From positions 1 to 64,000 of the forward strand of contig NZ_CAJUBO010000011.1 in NCBI RefSeq assembly GCF_910584445.1: DNA of 64,000 nt. The letters are read 5' to 3'. This DNA comes from an uncultured Desulfovibrio sp. Lineage in GTDB: Bacteria > Desulfobacterota > Desulfovibrionia > Desulfovibrionales > Desulfovibrionaceae. How positions within the stretch are numbered: the first letter of the stretch is position 1; each line of letters starts with the position of its first letter. The position numbers were made by a program, and so were the translations under genes. Below are positions 17,517 to 25,462 of the stretch, one piece after another. The notes beneath the pieces are model-generated. The model was not told the DNA's origin. It worked only from the letters and a program-made list of their open reading frames with translations, and made no database searches.

Positions 17517-17878
17517 GCCGCATCCTCCTCCCGCGTGTTTCCCGGCAGCACCGGCCACGGGGTCGCCTCGCCGCCGCCGTCCCAGGGGGCGCCCTCCCGC
17601 GCGGGCAGGTCGCGCAGGGCCTGGCGGTAAAGGGTCAGCGCCACCTTCCGCTCGCTGGCGAGGGGAGAGTCCGGCAGCAGGGCATGGTCCGTTGCGGCAA
17701 GCCGTTCGTCCCGGGCGGCGCGCAGGGCGGCAAAAAGCTCCTCTTCCGTGGGCGGGACCGGCGCGGGCGCGGGGTGGGCGGCCTGCCAGTCTTCCGGCGT
17801 GACGTGACCTTCGGGCTGCGCGCCCTCCTCCCACACTTCGGGATTGCCCGCGGGGCTGTAGTAGATCGCGGTTTTCAT
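17507..17878 (-). CDS. Tail fibre assembly chaperone-like protein
   Basis: 123 residues from the ATG at 17878 (AAGGAG eight bases before). The N-terminus MKTAIYYSPAGNPEVWEEG and the pattern RDERLAATDHALLPDSPL...YRQALRDLP match the phage tail assembly chaperone family found next to fibre genes. It presumably helps fold or attach the fibre encoded just upstream, 13 bases away. Confidence 0.8.
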   Translation of the reverse strand: MKTAIYYSPAGNPEVWEEGAQPEGHVTPEDWQAAHPAPAPVPPTEEELFAALRAARDERLAATDHALLPDSPLASERKVALTLYRQALRDLPAREGAPWDGGGEATPWPVLPGNTREEDAACA

Positions 17879-17891
17879 GGCGTGCATCTCC

Positions 17892-19529
17892 TTATGCTGC
17901 TGCGACGGTGGGGTCGAAATATTCGATGATGATAGCGCCATCTCCACCCTTGCCACCATACCCGCCCTGGTCGGAATCCCCGCCGCGTGATGCGCCATCG
18001 AAAGCGGCGCCGCCATATACATAGGTAGCCGAGCTGGTGGAACCTGAATATATCCCGGCACCTCCCCCGCCTCCGCCGCCATATCCTGTTCCATTCAGTC
18101 CACCAGCCCCACCATTTCCAATATACCCAGAATTTGAAGAACCGCCATTGCTGGCCCCGGCTGCCCCTCCTCCACCTACATATCTGCGCGCTCCGCGACC
18201 AAGAACCGCATCCATGCCGCCACCATTGGTCCCCTCGGGTGTTGTATTGAAAGAGTCTTGTTGCGCGCCTCCTCCTCCAATATGATATATGATGGAACTG
18301 CCTGCTGTAAGATACACATAGGCACATGCAACGTGACCAGCGCCGCCCCCGCCCCCGCAGCCTGCGCTGGTGGTGGAACCTCCTCCACCGCCTCCACCGC
18401 CCCCGCCCCCACCGATGGCATGACAAAAAGCAGTTGCAGGGTTATTGCTGCCAAAGTACGTGGTACCGCCACCGTATCCACCGCATCCGCCATTGCTGTT
18501 ACCTTTTCCTCCATGGCCGCCCGCGCCCCCGCCGCCGATGCAGGTGATGCGATACCAGCCGTCAACGGGAGCCGTCCATGTCCCTGACACCGTGAGCACG
18601 ATACGCGCATTATACAGCATCATGCCCCCCAGCGCGGCGGGGAGGAGAGCGATGTCCTCCGGGCGCAGGACGGCCGCCGCGCCGCCGCCGGACGCGGCCC
18701 CGGCCCGCACTTCGTCCTGCGTGGCGAGCCGGACAAGGCCGGGAACGGCTGCCCCGGCGGCAGGCACGGATATGCCGCCGTTTTCCCCGACCGTGATGCT
18801 CGTGCCGTCAGGCCTGACCTTGCCCGCCATCTCCGGCGTGGCAAGGGGCACCACATCCGCGGCGATGGCCGCCCAGGTTTTGGCGCTTTTGCTCTGCGGG
18901 TCGTCCGGGTCGGGCGGCGTCTCGCTTTCGGCCCAGGCCTGCGCCAGGGCGGCGCTTTCGGCGGATTCCCCGGCGGAAGAGGCGGCGTCAGCGGCGCTCC
19001 CGGAAGCGGCGCCTGCCGAGGCGGCCGCCGCGCTCGCCGAACCCGCGGCCGCCGTGGCGCTTGCGGCGGCAGCCGTGGCCGAGTTCGCGGCCGCCGCCCT
19101 GTCCGCCCGGATGCCGTTCAGCAGGCCTTCCGGGCTTTCCCCGCCGGTCGGCTCCACCACCACGGCCCGGGCGAGGCGCTCCCGCAACTGCTGACGTTCG
19201 GCCGCGGCCACGTCCAGGGCCGTCTCGATGACCTCCGGGTCAAAGCGCGTGCCGGTGACAAGGTCCACCTCCTGCACGAAGGGCATGTCGCGCATGATGG
19301 CGAGCTTCCAGCCGTCCGGGAGCGGCGCGCCGTTGTGGAGGTAACGCACGGTGCCGCCATCGCCGTCCAGTTCCGCCGTCCAGCCCGTGGCCGCCGATGT
19401 TTCGCCCGTGGGCGCCGTGAGCAGGACAGACAACTGTTCCTCTTCCCACACCTTGAACGAGAACGGAAATTCCACGGCCTGCCCGTTGCCTGCATACAGG
19501 GCGCGGCTGTCGCCGCGCGGCATGGTCAC
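17892..19529 (-). CDS. Tail fibre with glycine-rich receptor-binding tip
   Basis: 545 residues; the likely start is GTG at 19529 (GTGA overlap with the upstream stop, GGGAG before it), with ATG at 19523 as alternative. The N-terminal ~110 residues resemble the T7 fibre virion-attachment domain (YAGNGQAVEFPFSFKVWEEEQL). An Ala/Ser-rich shaft follows (~135-200), then ~120 residues of unassigned linker. From about residue 320 to 535 the protein is dominated by Gly runs separated by Asn, Ser and Tyr, ending in a DGAIIIEYFDP tail. Glycine-rich tips of this kind form polyglycine-II sandwiches in T-even gp38 adhesins. Several tRNA-poor codons and lower GC in this 3' part suggest it was acquired as a module. 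Confidence 0.85.
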   Translation of the reverse strand: MTMPRGDSRALYAGNGQAVEFPFSFKVWEEEQLSVLLTAPTGETSAATGWTAELDGDGGTVRYLHNGAPLPDGWKLAIMRDMPFVQEVDLVTGTRFDPEVIETALDVAAAERQQLRERLARAVVVEPTGGESPEGLLNGIRADRAAAANSATAAAASATAAAGSASAAAASAGAASGSAADAASSAGESAESAALAQAWAESETPPDPDDPQSKSAKTWAAIAADVVPLATPEMAGKVRPDGTSITVGENGGISVPAAGAAVPGLVRLATQDEVRAGAASGGGAAAVLRPEDIALLPAALGGMMLYNARIVLTVSGTWTAPVDGWYRITCIGGGGAGGHGGKGNSNGGCGGYGGGTTYFGSNNPATAFCHAIGGGGGGGGGGGGSTTSAGCGGGGGAGHVACAYVYLTAGSSIIYHIGGGGAQQDSFNTTPEGTNGGGMDAVLGRGARRYVGGGGAAGASNGGSSNSGYIGNGGAGGLNGTGYGGGGGGGAGIYSGSTSSATYVYGGAAFDGASRGGDSDQGGYGGKGGDGAIIIEYFDPTVAAA

Positions 19530-20128
19530 GCAAGCTCCCGGCGGGCGGACAGCCAGGCGTCGTCGGCCCGCGTCCCGCGCTGTTCGGAAGCCGCCGCCTG
19601 CCGCGCGCGGGGCAGGCTTTCCGCATAGAGCTTTTCCAGCTCGGCCACCTTCTGGCCGTTATTCTTGAGCAGCGGCACCGCCACCAGGGCGGCCAGCCTG
19701 CGCGCGAGCGTGTGCGCGAAGAGGTCGTCAAAAAGCCCGCTCTGGCGCACATCCGCCGTATAGAGCAAAAGGGCGCGGGAGGCGTCGGTCAAAAGGCAGG
19801 GCGCGGTCCCCGCCCCGTCCTGGGCCAGCGCGAAAGGCCGGGAGCTGATGCCTTCGTGACGGACCTCATGCGCCTTGAGGCAGTCGCGCGGCACGGCATA
19901 GGCAAAGCGGAATTCCGGCTCGTATCCCGGAGGCAGGGGCATGCGCCCAAGCCATGCGCGGCGCTGGGCGAAGCTCCACGGAAAGTCGCGGAGCACCTGC
20001 CGCCGGGCGGAATCCCAATACAGACGGCACTGGATGGCTTCGGGCGTGTTTTCCCGTTCAGACGCCACGGAACGCGCGCCCAGAAAGCCGAGCGCATGGT
20101 TCCAGATGGAGATCTGGGTACTGGTCAT
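19526..20128 (-). CDS. Tail tubular protein A (T7 gp11-like, gatekeeper)
   Basis: 200 residues with AAGGAG before the ATG at 20128. Family marks are ISIWNHALGFLGA at the start, CRLYWDSARRQVLRDFPWSFA and FAYAVPRDCLKAH, which are typical of podovirus tail tubular A proteins that form the ring between portal and nozzle. The length matches the family (~195). Its stop overlaps the fibre start. Confidence 0.9.
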   Translation of the reverse strand: MTSTQISIWNHALGFLGARSVASERENTPEAIQCRLYWDSARRQVLRDFPWSFAQRRAWLGRMPLPPGYEPEFRFAYAVPRDCLKAHEVRHEGISSRPFALAQDGAGTAPCLLTDASRALLLYTADVRQSGLFDDLFAHTLARRLAALVAVPLLKNNGQKVAELEKLYAESLPRARQAAASEQRGTRADDAWLSARRELA

Positions 20129-20160
20129 GAGGCTCCTTTCCGCGCAGGGAAGCGGGTCTG

Positions 20161-20184
20161 CCGGGGCGCGTCGCCGCGCCCCGG
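20161..20184 (-). other. Strong hairpin between cement and tail tube A genes
   Basis: A perfect 10-bp stem CCGGGGCGCG / CGCGCCCCGG with loop TCGC. A 12-base tandem duplication (GGATTGCGGACT twice) follows at about 20183-20206. There is no T-run, so attenuation or mRNA processing within the late operon is more likely than full termination. Confidence 0.55.
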
Positions 20185-20230
20185 ATTGCGGACTGGATTG
20201 CGGACTGGACCGGTTCCACGGCCGGGCGCG

Positions 20231-20671
20231 CTACTTTTTCTGCAGCGCCGCCTCCCACGGCTGTTCGTCCTCGCGCATCAGGGCCGCGAAGATCCGGCCC
20301 TTGCCGGGCGTCTTGCCTTCCTTGGGCGTCGGCGTGAGCCGGAGGCGCAGAAAGGACGCGCGCACACCCTGGGGCAGGAAGCGCGGTCCCAGGCGCGCGC
20401 CCGCCACGAGCGCCGCACCGGGAGCCGTCCAGGCGGCGCCGGGCACGGCCGTCCAGCCGGACGCCTCGGCATCGGCCGTGGCGGACTCTTCCAGAACGAG
20501 GGCAAGGCTCTCCACCTCGGCGGGGTCAAACCCCTCGGTCACGGAAATGCGTACGGGCATGGGTTCCATCCTGCCCGGCAGGGTCAGGGCGGTGAGGGCC
20601 ACGACCGGGCCGGTGGCCTGGGCCTTGAGCGGCCCCTCGAAAAAAATGGCGTTCCTGTCGATGATGGACAT
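20231..20671 (-). CDS. Capsid cement protein, Bbp16-like
   Basis: 146 residues from the ATG at 20671, with AAGGAGG eight bases before. It starts SIIDRNAIFFEGPLKAQATG, then hydrophobic strands, an expected layout for the beta-rich head-stabilising proteins (Bbp16 family) encoded right after the major capsid in BPP-1-like phages. Assignment rests on position, size and this N-terminal pattern. Confidence 0.65.
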   Translation of the reverse strand: MSIIDRNAIFFEGPLKAQATGPVVALTALTLPGRMEPMPVRISVTEGFDPAEVESLALVLEESATADAEASGWTAVPGAAWTAPGAALVAGARLGPRFLPQGVRASFLRLRLTPTPKEGKTPGKGRIFAALMREDEQPWEAALQKK

Positions 20672-20811
20672 GGATACCTCCTTGGGGAAGCTGAAACTGG
20701 CGGATGCGGGAGTGGACGCCCGCGCCGGATAAGCGTCCGAAACGCGTTCCGGACGCGAAGCGATGGCAGCAAAAAGTGAGGGGAAAGGGATACCTTCAAG
20801 CAAAAAATGCT

Positions 20812-21798
20812 CTAAATGACCGCTTCGCCGGACGAAATGGCGTCGCACTGGCGCACGGGACGCCCATGGAGGACGGGGACGGCTTTGGCGGCGAAGAACT
20901 CGCCGTACTGGAGCTGGACATTGCCCGCGTCGGAGTTCTGGAGTTCCAGGGCGGTGAGCACGTCGCTGTTGGCATACCACACGGCTTTCTGACGCAGATG
21001 CTGGGGCATGCGGTTCTTGGCCTCGATGCTCAGTTTCTGGAGGTCCACGAAACCGCTCTGCCCCTTGCGCTTGCCGAGGGCGGCCACGGGCAGGTTGGCA
21101 ACGCGCACCACGCCGCGCCAGTCGCGCACGGCCAGGCCGCAGCGCCAGTTGTACTTGTCGCCCACCACCTGATATTTCCTGCCGTCCGGGTCCTGCGTCA
21201 TATAGGAGTGCAGGTCCTCGTGGGAAAGGCCGCCCGCGCTGCCGCGGGGGTAGATGCCGTGCACGGCCTGCGCGCCCCAGGCCACGAGCCAGAGCGACGT
21301 GCAGGGCGTGTCGCGGCCGCCCGCGTCCAGCACGTTGTTGGCGTCGGCGGCGGGATAGCGCATGGCAAGGCCGTTGAACTCGTCGGGATTGAGATTGCTG
21401 TCGCCATAGAAGAGCGTGGTGGCGACCTTCTGGCGCATGGCCTCGGCAAAGGCCACGCCCTCGCTCATGCGGAAGGCGCGGTCGCGGCTGCCGTAAAGGC
21501 GCAGCTCCTCCACATCCAGCTCCATGATGGCCTCAAGGATGCCGCAGCCCTCCTTGACCTGGCTCCACTGCGACTTGGACGGCGGCGTGCCCTGATAGAG
21601 CCTGCGCCAGTACACGGCGGGCAGGCCCGTGCGGATGCGCGTCAGGTGGCCGTCGGACTGGTTGGATTCCATCCACGGCACATCGTCCATGATGTCGTTG
21701 GTCTTGTTCATGAGTTCAATGATCTGTCCGGCCCTGTCGCCGCGATAGAACTGCTCCATCTCGGCCAGCGTTGCCACGAAACCAAGGGACTGGGACAT
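20812..21798 (-). CDS. Major capsid protein, Bbp17-like
   Basis: 328 residues. Typical stretches of the BPP-1-type HK97-fold capsid family are LAEMEQFYRGDRAGQIIELMNKTNDIMDDVPW, GVAFAEAMRQKVATTLFYGDSNLNPDEF and GLAVRDWRGVVRVANLP. The length agrees with Bbp17 (~330). It lies between the scaffold and cement genes, as in BPP-1-like heads. A 140-base gap with a GCGTCCG/CGGACGC hairpin separates it from the cement gene. Confidence 0.9.
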   Translation of the reverse strand: MSQSLGFVATLAEMEQFYRGDRAGQIIELMNKTNDIMDDVPWMESNQSDGHLTRIRTGLPAVYWRRLYQGTPPSKSQWSQVKEGCGILEAIMELDVEELRLYGSRDRAFRMSEGVAFAEAMRQKVATTLFYGDSNLNPDEFNGLAMRYPAADANNVLDAGGRDTPCTSLWLVAWGAQAVHGIYPRGSAGGLSHEDLHSYMTQDPDGRKYQVVGDKYNWRCGLAVRDWRGVVRVANLPVAALGKRKGQSGFVDLQKLSIEAKNRMPQHLRQKAVWYANSDVLTALELQNSDAGNVQLQYGEFFAAKAVPVLHGRPVRQCDAISSGEAVI

Positions 21799-21849
21799 GC
21801 TTCCTCCTTGTGTTCTGGGTTTGCCGCGTCTGGCGGAAGTTTCCGGGGA

Positions 21850-22356
21850 TCATCGGGAATGCCAGCCGGCGTACATGCGCTCCTCCAGCGGCGCCAGACC
21901 GCCCTCCGGGCTGCCGGGCGCGGGGACGTCCTCCATGACCGCGTCCGCCAGGCGGTTGAAAAAACGCACGATGTCAGGATGGTTGCCGTAGCCGGAGGCC
22001 TGGAGCAGCCGCCCGATCCTGCCGCTTTCGTCAAAGCGGCCCAGGGCGAGCTGCGCGCGGGCGATGCTGGCCTCCAGGCGCTCGCCGCCCAGCTCGGCAT
22101 CCCGCGCCACCTCATCGCGCCAGGCATCCACGCGGGAGAGCCAGTGCGCGCGCTGCTCCTCCTCACGCCGCCGCACCAGGTCGGCGAGCCGCGCCATGTC
22201 CTCCGGCTCGCCGCCTTCCTCTCCCGCGGCGCCGGAAGCGGCGCCGTGTCCCGCCGGCATTGCGGCGGCGCCGCCACTCCGGGACGCGTCCGTTCCTTCC
22301 TCATCGGGCATGAAACCCGGCAGAGGGATCTCCTCCGCATCCGTCTGGCTCATCAT
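21850..22356 (-). CDS. Capsid scaffolding / assembly protein
   Basis: 168 residues starting with two Met codons. It is acidic and Ala/Gly-rich at the N-terminus, with a charged helical middle (VRRREEEQRAHWLSRVDAWRDEVARD) and a short conserved C-terminal patch (LLQASGYGNHPDIVRFFNRLA) often seen in podophage scaffold proteins. Its position immediately before the major capsid gene supports the role. It overlaps the Bbp19-like gene by 56 bases. Confidence 0.75.
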   Translation of the reverse strand: MMSQTDAEEIPLPGFMPDEEGTDASRSGGAAAMPAGHGAASGAAGEEGGEPEDMARLADLVRRREEEQRAHWLSRVDAWRDEVARDAELGGERLEASIARAQLALGRFDESGRIGRLLQASGYGNHPDIVRFFNRLADAVMEDVPAPGSPEGGLAPLEERMYAGWHSR

Positions 22357-22663
22357 CGTCCTCCCGTGTCAGCAAAAGGTTGGGGAAATGCGCCGTGCCG
22401 GCCGTCTGCAAAAGTCGCAGCAGGTGCATACCCACCTGCCGGGCGCCCTCGGCGAAGATCAGGCGCTCGGCCAGCGCTCCGCCGGCCGCGCCCGGCGCCT
22501 GCGCCTCGAAGCAGCGGCAGACGGCCAGGAGCCAGCGCAGGAAATCCCTGCCCTCGGGCGAAGCCATAAGCCCGTCCACAGCGGCCACCAGCCGGGCACG
22601 CTGCCGCGCGCCGGGATCCTCCCGGCCCGGCGCCGCATCCTCCCGGAACGCGTTGCCGTTCAT
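22301..22663 (-). CDS. Bbp19-like phage protein
   Basis: 120 residues. The core pattern PEGRDFLRWLLAVCRCFEAQA...AEGARQVGMHLLRLLQ corresponds to the small Bbp19 family located between portal and scaffold in BPP-1-like phages; the function is unknown. Its start overlaps the portal stop by four bases (ATGA), and its C-terminus overlaps the scaffold gene in another frame. Confidence 0.8.
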   Translation of the reverse strand: MNGNAFREDAAPGREDPGARQRARLVAAVDGLMASPEGRDFLRWLLAVCRCFEAQAPGAAGGALAERLIFAEGARQVGMHLLRLLQTAGTAHFPNLLLTREDDDEPDGCGGDPSAGFHAR

Positions 22664-24510
22664 GGCCGCACCTCTCCGGGGGCCGCCCCGGCGGTATCCG
22701 CAGCCGCCGCCTCCATGGCGGCACTGGCGCCAGCGGCATCCGCGCCGGACCCGGCGGCCCGGCCCAGCAGCTCCAGAAGCGCGTCCAGCACGCTGCCCCG
22801 GCTCCCGTCCGGGAGCGTCAGGGGACTGGCCGCCAGGCGCTCCACCACGCCCGTGGTCTCGCCGAGGAGCCGGAGCGCCTGCTCCCGGCCGGCGCTTCCG
22901 GCGCGCTCCCGACGCAACGCGTCGCGCTCCTCCTGCGGCCGCGTCAGGCTCACGGGCAGGCCCAGGGTCTCGGCGTAGGAATCCAGCAGCCTGTCCACAT
23001 TGAGGCAGTCCAGCGCCTCGGGCCAGACGGCGGCCGCGCGCCCGGCCAGGGCCATGTAGCGGTCGGCCGCGCCCGTGCCCACGAGCTTCTGCGCCTGCGC
23101 CAGAAGCGAGACGAACTCCACCCGCAGGCGCCGCCCGGCAAGCTCCGGCGGCGTTGGCGGCAGCATGTCCAGCTCGCGCATAAGCTCAAAGGTGCGGTCG
23201 ATGAGCGGCAGGAACAGCTCGTCGTGCAGGCGTTCGAGCACAGGCCCGATGAGCACCAGCTTTTCCTCTTCCCGCGCCGCGATCTCGCTGGCCGTGACCT
23301 GGCTCCTGCCTTCAAGGACAAGCTTGAAGAGGTCGTTGTACAGCCCCGCGCGGATCTGGTTCTGGACCGCTTCCATGGCCTTGCGCGCCGTGGCGAGATC
23401 CGGCCGCACCTGGACGAGCGGCGTGGCCGCCTGCGGACTCTGCCCGGGGATGCTGTCCACATAGTTGACGGCGCCGGGCGTGAGATCCAGCCCCACCGAA
23501 CGCAAGCCGGCCGCCACGCTCATGGGCGGGTCCACGGCCTTGTGGATGGCCTTGAGGGTGGTGATGCCCATCTGTTGCAGCATGCGGCAGTCCGGCAGGG
23601 CGTCCATGGCCGGGGAACGGCCATAGACATCGTTCCCGGCCGCGTCCCAGCGCGGTCCGAAACCGGGAAAGCCCCGGAAGCCGGAAACGCGCAGGGGGTG
23701 CGCGCCCTCCCGCCCCTCCAGCCAGTGCAGGGAGGCGAAGGCCATGCCGCGCGCATCCGCCCGTCCCGGCTGGCGCTCCGCCCGGGGAAAGACCGCCTGG
23801 GCCACAAGAAAGCGCTGGTCAGGGTTGCGGCGCAAGATGGCGCGCAGTTCCTCCGGCAGGGCCTTTGCCCCGAAGGACGCGGCCATCTGGCGCAGGCTCA
23901 TGGAGACACGGCGGAAGACCGTGTCCACCCGGCGGCGTTCGTTGCAGTCCAGGGCGTATTCCCCCGCGCAGAGCGGCACGAAGCTGAACCCCCAGCGCGG
24001 GTCCGCCAGTTCGAAGGCGAACGCCGTGCCGAAGGTGCCCAGCTCCGCATAGAGCGTGTGCATGACGTTGTAAAAGTTGGAACGGTGGAGGACCACGCGC
24101 ATGCGATCCGCGCATTCGTCCAGCCACTCCTGCCCCTGCCGGCTTTTGGCGAGATCCGCGTCATCCAGCGAGAGGCGGAACCACGGCCGCGCGGGGCTGG
24201 TGAGTCCGCCCTGAAGCCCCGCCGCCAGCACCCGCATTGCCAGGATGCCCGTGGCGTCCACCAGCCGGCTGTTGAGCATGGGTCCTTGCCCGTCGCCCTC
24301 CCCGCCCCGTGCCGCCTCCAGCCGGAAGCGCGTGGGCAGGAAGTGCTCGGCCAGGCTGCGCCACGCCCCTTCCCACGGGGCGCGCCGTCGCAGCAGTTCC
24401 CGATGCCGGCGGGAAAGCCGCGCCACTTCCGCGCGCAGCCGCTCCGCCGCATCGGCGTCTTCCGGACCGGCCGTGCCGGTTCCCCTGTTCGCGCCAGGAA
24501 GTGCGCACAT
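22660..24510 (-). CDS. Portal protein (head-tail connector)
   Basis: 616 residues, the dodecameric DNA channel of the head. Family marks are RAPWEGAWRSLAEHFLPTRF, TGILAMRVLAAGLQGGLTSPARPWFRL, and RAGLYNDLFKLVLEGRSQVTASEIAAREEEKLVLIGPVLERLHDELFLPLIDRTF near residue 400-455, typical of podovirus head-tail connector proteins. The C-terminal ~100 residues are Ala-rich and variable. A long hairpin (24532-24568) precedes the gene. Confidence 0.93.
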   Translation of the reverse strand: MCALPGANRGTGTAGPEDADAAERLRAEVARLSRRHRELLRRRAPWEGAWRSLAEHFLPTRFRLEAARGGEGDGQGPMLNSRLVDATGILAMRVLAAGLQGGLTSPARPWFRLSLDDADLAKSRQGQEWLDECADRMRVVLHRSNFYNVMHTLYAELGTFGTAFAFELADPRWGFSFVPLCAGEYALDCNERRRVDTVFRRVSMSLRQMAASFGAKALPEELRAILRRNPDQRFLVAQAVFPRAERQPGRADARGMAFASLHWLEGREGAHPLRVSGFRGFPGFGPRWDAAGNDVYGRSPAMDALPDCRMLQQMGITTLKAIHKAVDPPMSVAAGLRSVGLDLTPGAVNYVDSIPGQSPQAATPLVQVRPDLATARKAMEAVQNQIRAGLYNDLFKLVLEGRSQVTASEIAAREEEKLVLIGPVLERLHDELFLPLIDRTFELMRELDMLPPTPPELAGRRLRVEFVSLLAQAQKLVGTGAADRYMALAGRAAAVWPEALDCLNVDRLLDSYAETLGLPVSLTRPQEERDALRRERAGSAGREQALRLLGETTGVVERLAASPLTLPDGSRGSVLDALLELLGRAAGSGADAAGASAAMEAAAADTAGAAPGEVRP

Positions 24511-24531
24511 GCTTCCTCCTCGAGCATTTTG

Positions 24532-24568
24532 CTGATGAAAATATCTGCAAGACAGATATTTTCATCAG
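24532..24568 (-). other. 16-bp perfect stem-loop upstream of the portal gene
   Basis: Arms 24532-24547 and 24553-24568 are perfect inverse complements (CTGATGAAAATATCTG) with a 5-base loop. AT-rich in GC-rich surroundings. It stands 21 bases before the portal ATG in the 187-base gap after the GNAT-like gene; two more hairpins lie in the same gap (24607-24630 with arms GGCGGAAAA/TTTTCCGCC, and an imperfect one near 24669-24702). There is no T-run. It may be an mRNA processing or packaging-related structure. Confidence 0.65.
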
Positions 24569-24697
24569 GTTTCGCTGCCTTCATTTCCCCGCAGAGCGGG
24601 ACAAGCGGCGGAAAAGCGTGGTTTTCCGCCTCATTACGGCGCGGGCGTCTGCTCCCGCAGCCGCCAGAGCGTTTCCGCACTTCATTGCGAAAACGCT

Positions 24698-25462
24698 CTA
24701 CTGTCCCAGCAGGGTCTTGCGCTCGTCGCCGCGCGCGCGGCCGAGCGGGCTTGTGTAGATGGAACCGCCGATGCCCGCCGCCTTCGCCGCCTTGTCGCGC
24801 TGGTTCTGGCGCGCTGCCGTGGCGGCTTCGGTGACGGGCTTCGCCACCTCCTGCTTGGGCGCGGGCGCCACTTCGGGCACGCTGGGCGTGCTCATGCCTC
24901 CTCCGAATCCCATGGCAAACTCCTGTGTTGCGCCGCCGAAAGACGCCTCTTCCGCGTGCGAAGGCATCCCCGGCGGCCGGGTAGTGTCCTCACGGGCCAG
25001 CGTCACCAGAACGCCGTCCACATACCGGCCCTTGCGGGCGTAAAAGCAGGCTCCGGGCAGCCTGCCGAGCACGCGGAAGCCGCACGCCTCCGCCAGCCGC
25101 CAGGCATGCCGGTTGGGCAGGGGACAGATGCCCGCGATGCCCGCGCACGCGAGGTGCCGGAATATCCAGGCAAAGGCGCCCCGCGCCATGAGGGGCGCGA
25201 ACCGCGCGCTCTCCCGAAAGGCCGTGAAGTCGAATTCCAGCAGGTTGCCGCGCCAGGGGGAGAACAGGCCGCAGCCGAGCAGGCGCCCTGCGCGATCCTC
25301 GCAGCGGAGGAGAAGCCCGCGCGCCGTCACCGCGCGCCAGTCCCCAAGGCCCGGTGACGCAAAGGCGTACATGGCGCAGCCAAGCAGGCCCTCGGCCGCC
25401 ATGCGCTGAAACGGCTCGTCGCGTTCGGCCCTTCCCGTGGCGGGGCGATAGACAAGGCTCAT
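24698..25462 (-). CDS. Phage protein with GNAT-like N-terminal domain
   Basis: 254 residues. The first ~150 resemble an acetyltransferase-type fold (LLRCEDRAGRLLGCGLFSPWRGNLLEFDFTAF; HAWRLAEACGFRVLGRLPGACFYARKGRYVDGVLVTL), as in the P22/BPP-1 head gene region (DUF2824-like). The C-terminal ~90 residues are Ala/Lys-rich and end in IYTSPLGRARGDERKTLLGQ, a tail also found in small podophage head proteins. It could be a natural fusion of the two. Its start overlaps the terminase stop by four bases. Confidence 0.65.
   Translation of the reverse strand: MSLVYRPATGRAERDEPFQRMAAEGLLGCAMYAFASPGLGDWRAVTARGLLLRCEDRAGRLLGCGLFSPWRGNLLEFDFTAFRESARFAPLMARGAFAWIFRHLACAGIAGICPLPNRHAWRLAEACGFRVLGRLPGACFYARKGRYVDGVLVTLAREDTTRPPGMPSHAEEASFGGATQEFAMGFGGGMSTPSVPEVAPAPKQEVAKPVTEAATAARQNQRDKAAKAAGIGGSIYTSPLGRARGDERKTLLGQ

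Noticed and set aside
15366..17630. A 754-codon plus-strand frame opposite tail tube B
   Set aside because: Antisense shadow; no motif and no ribosome binding site. The same applies to the long frames at 20704-22569, 23224-24834, 25354-27243 and 51055-53727.
17892..19529. Diversity-generating retroelement, expected by analogy with BPP-1
   Set aside because: No reverse transcriptase, no template/variable repeat pair and no C-type lectin fold at the fibre tip.
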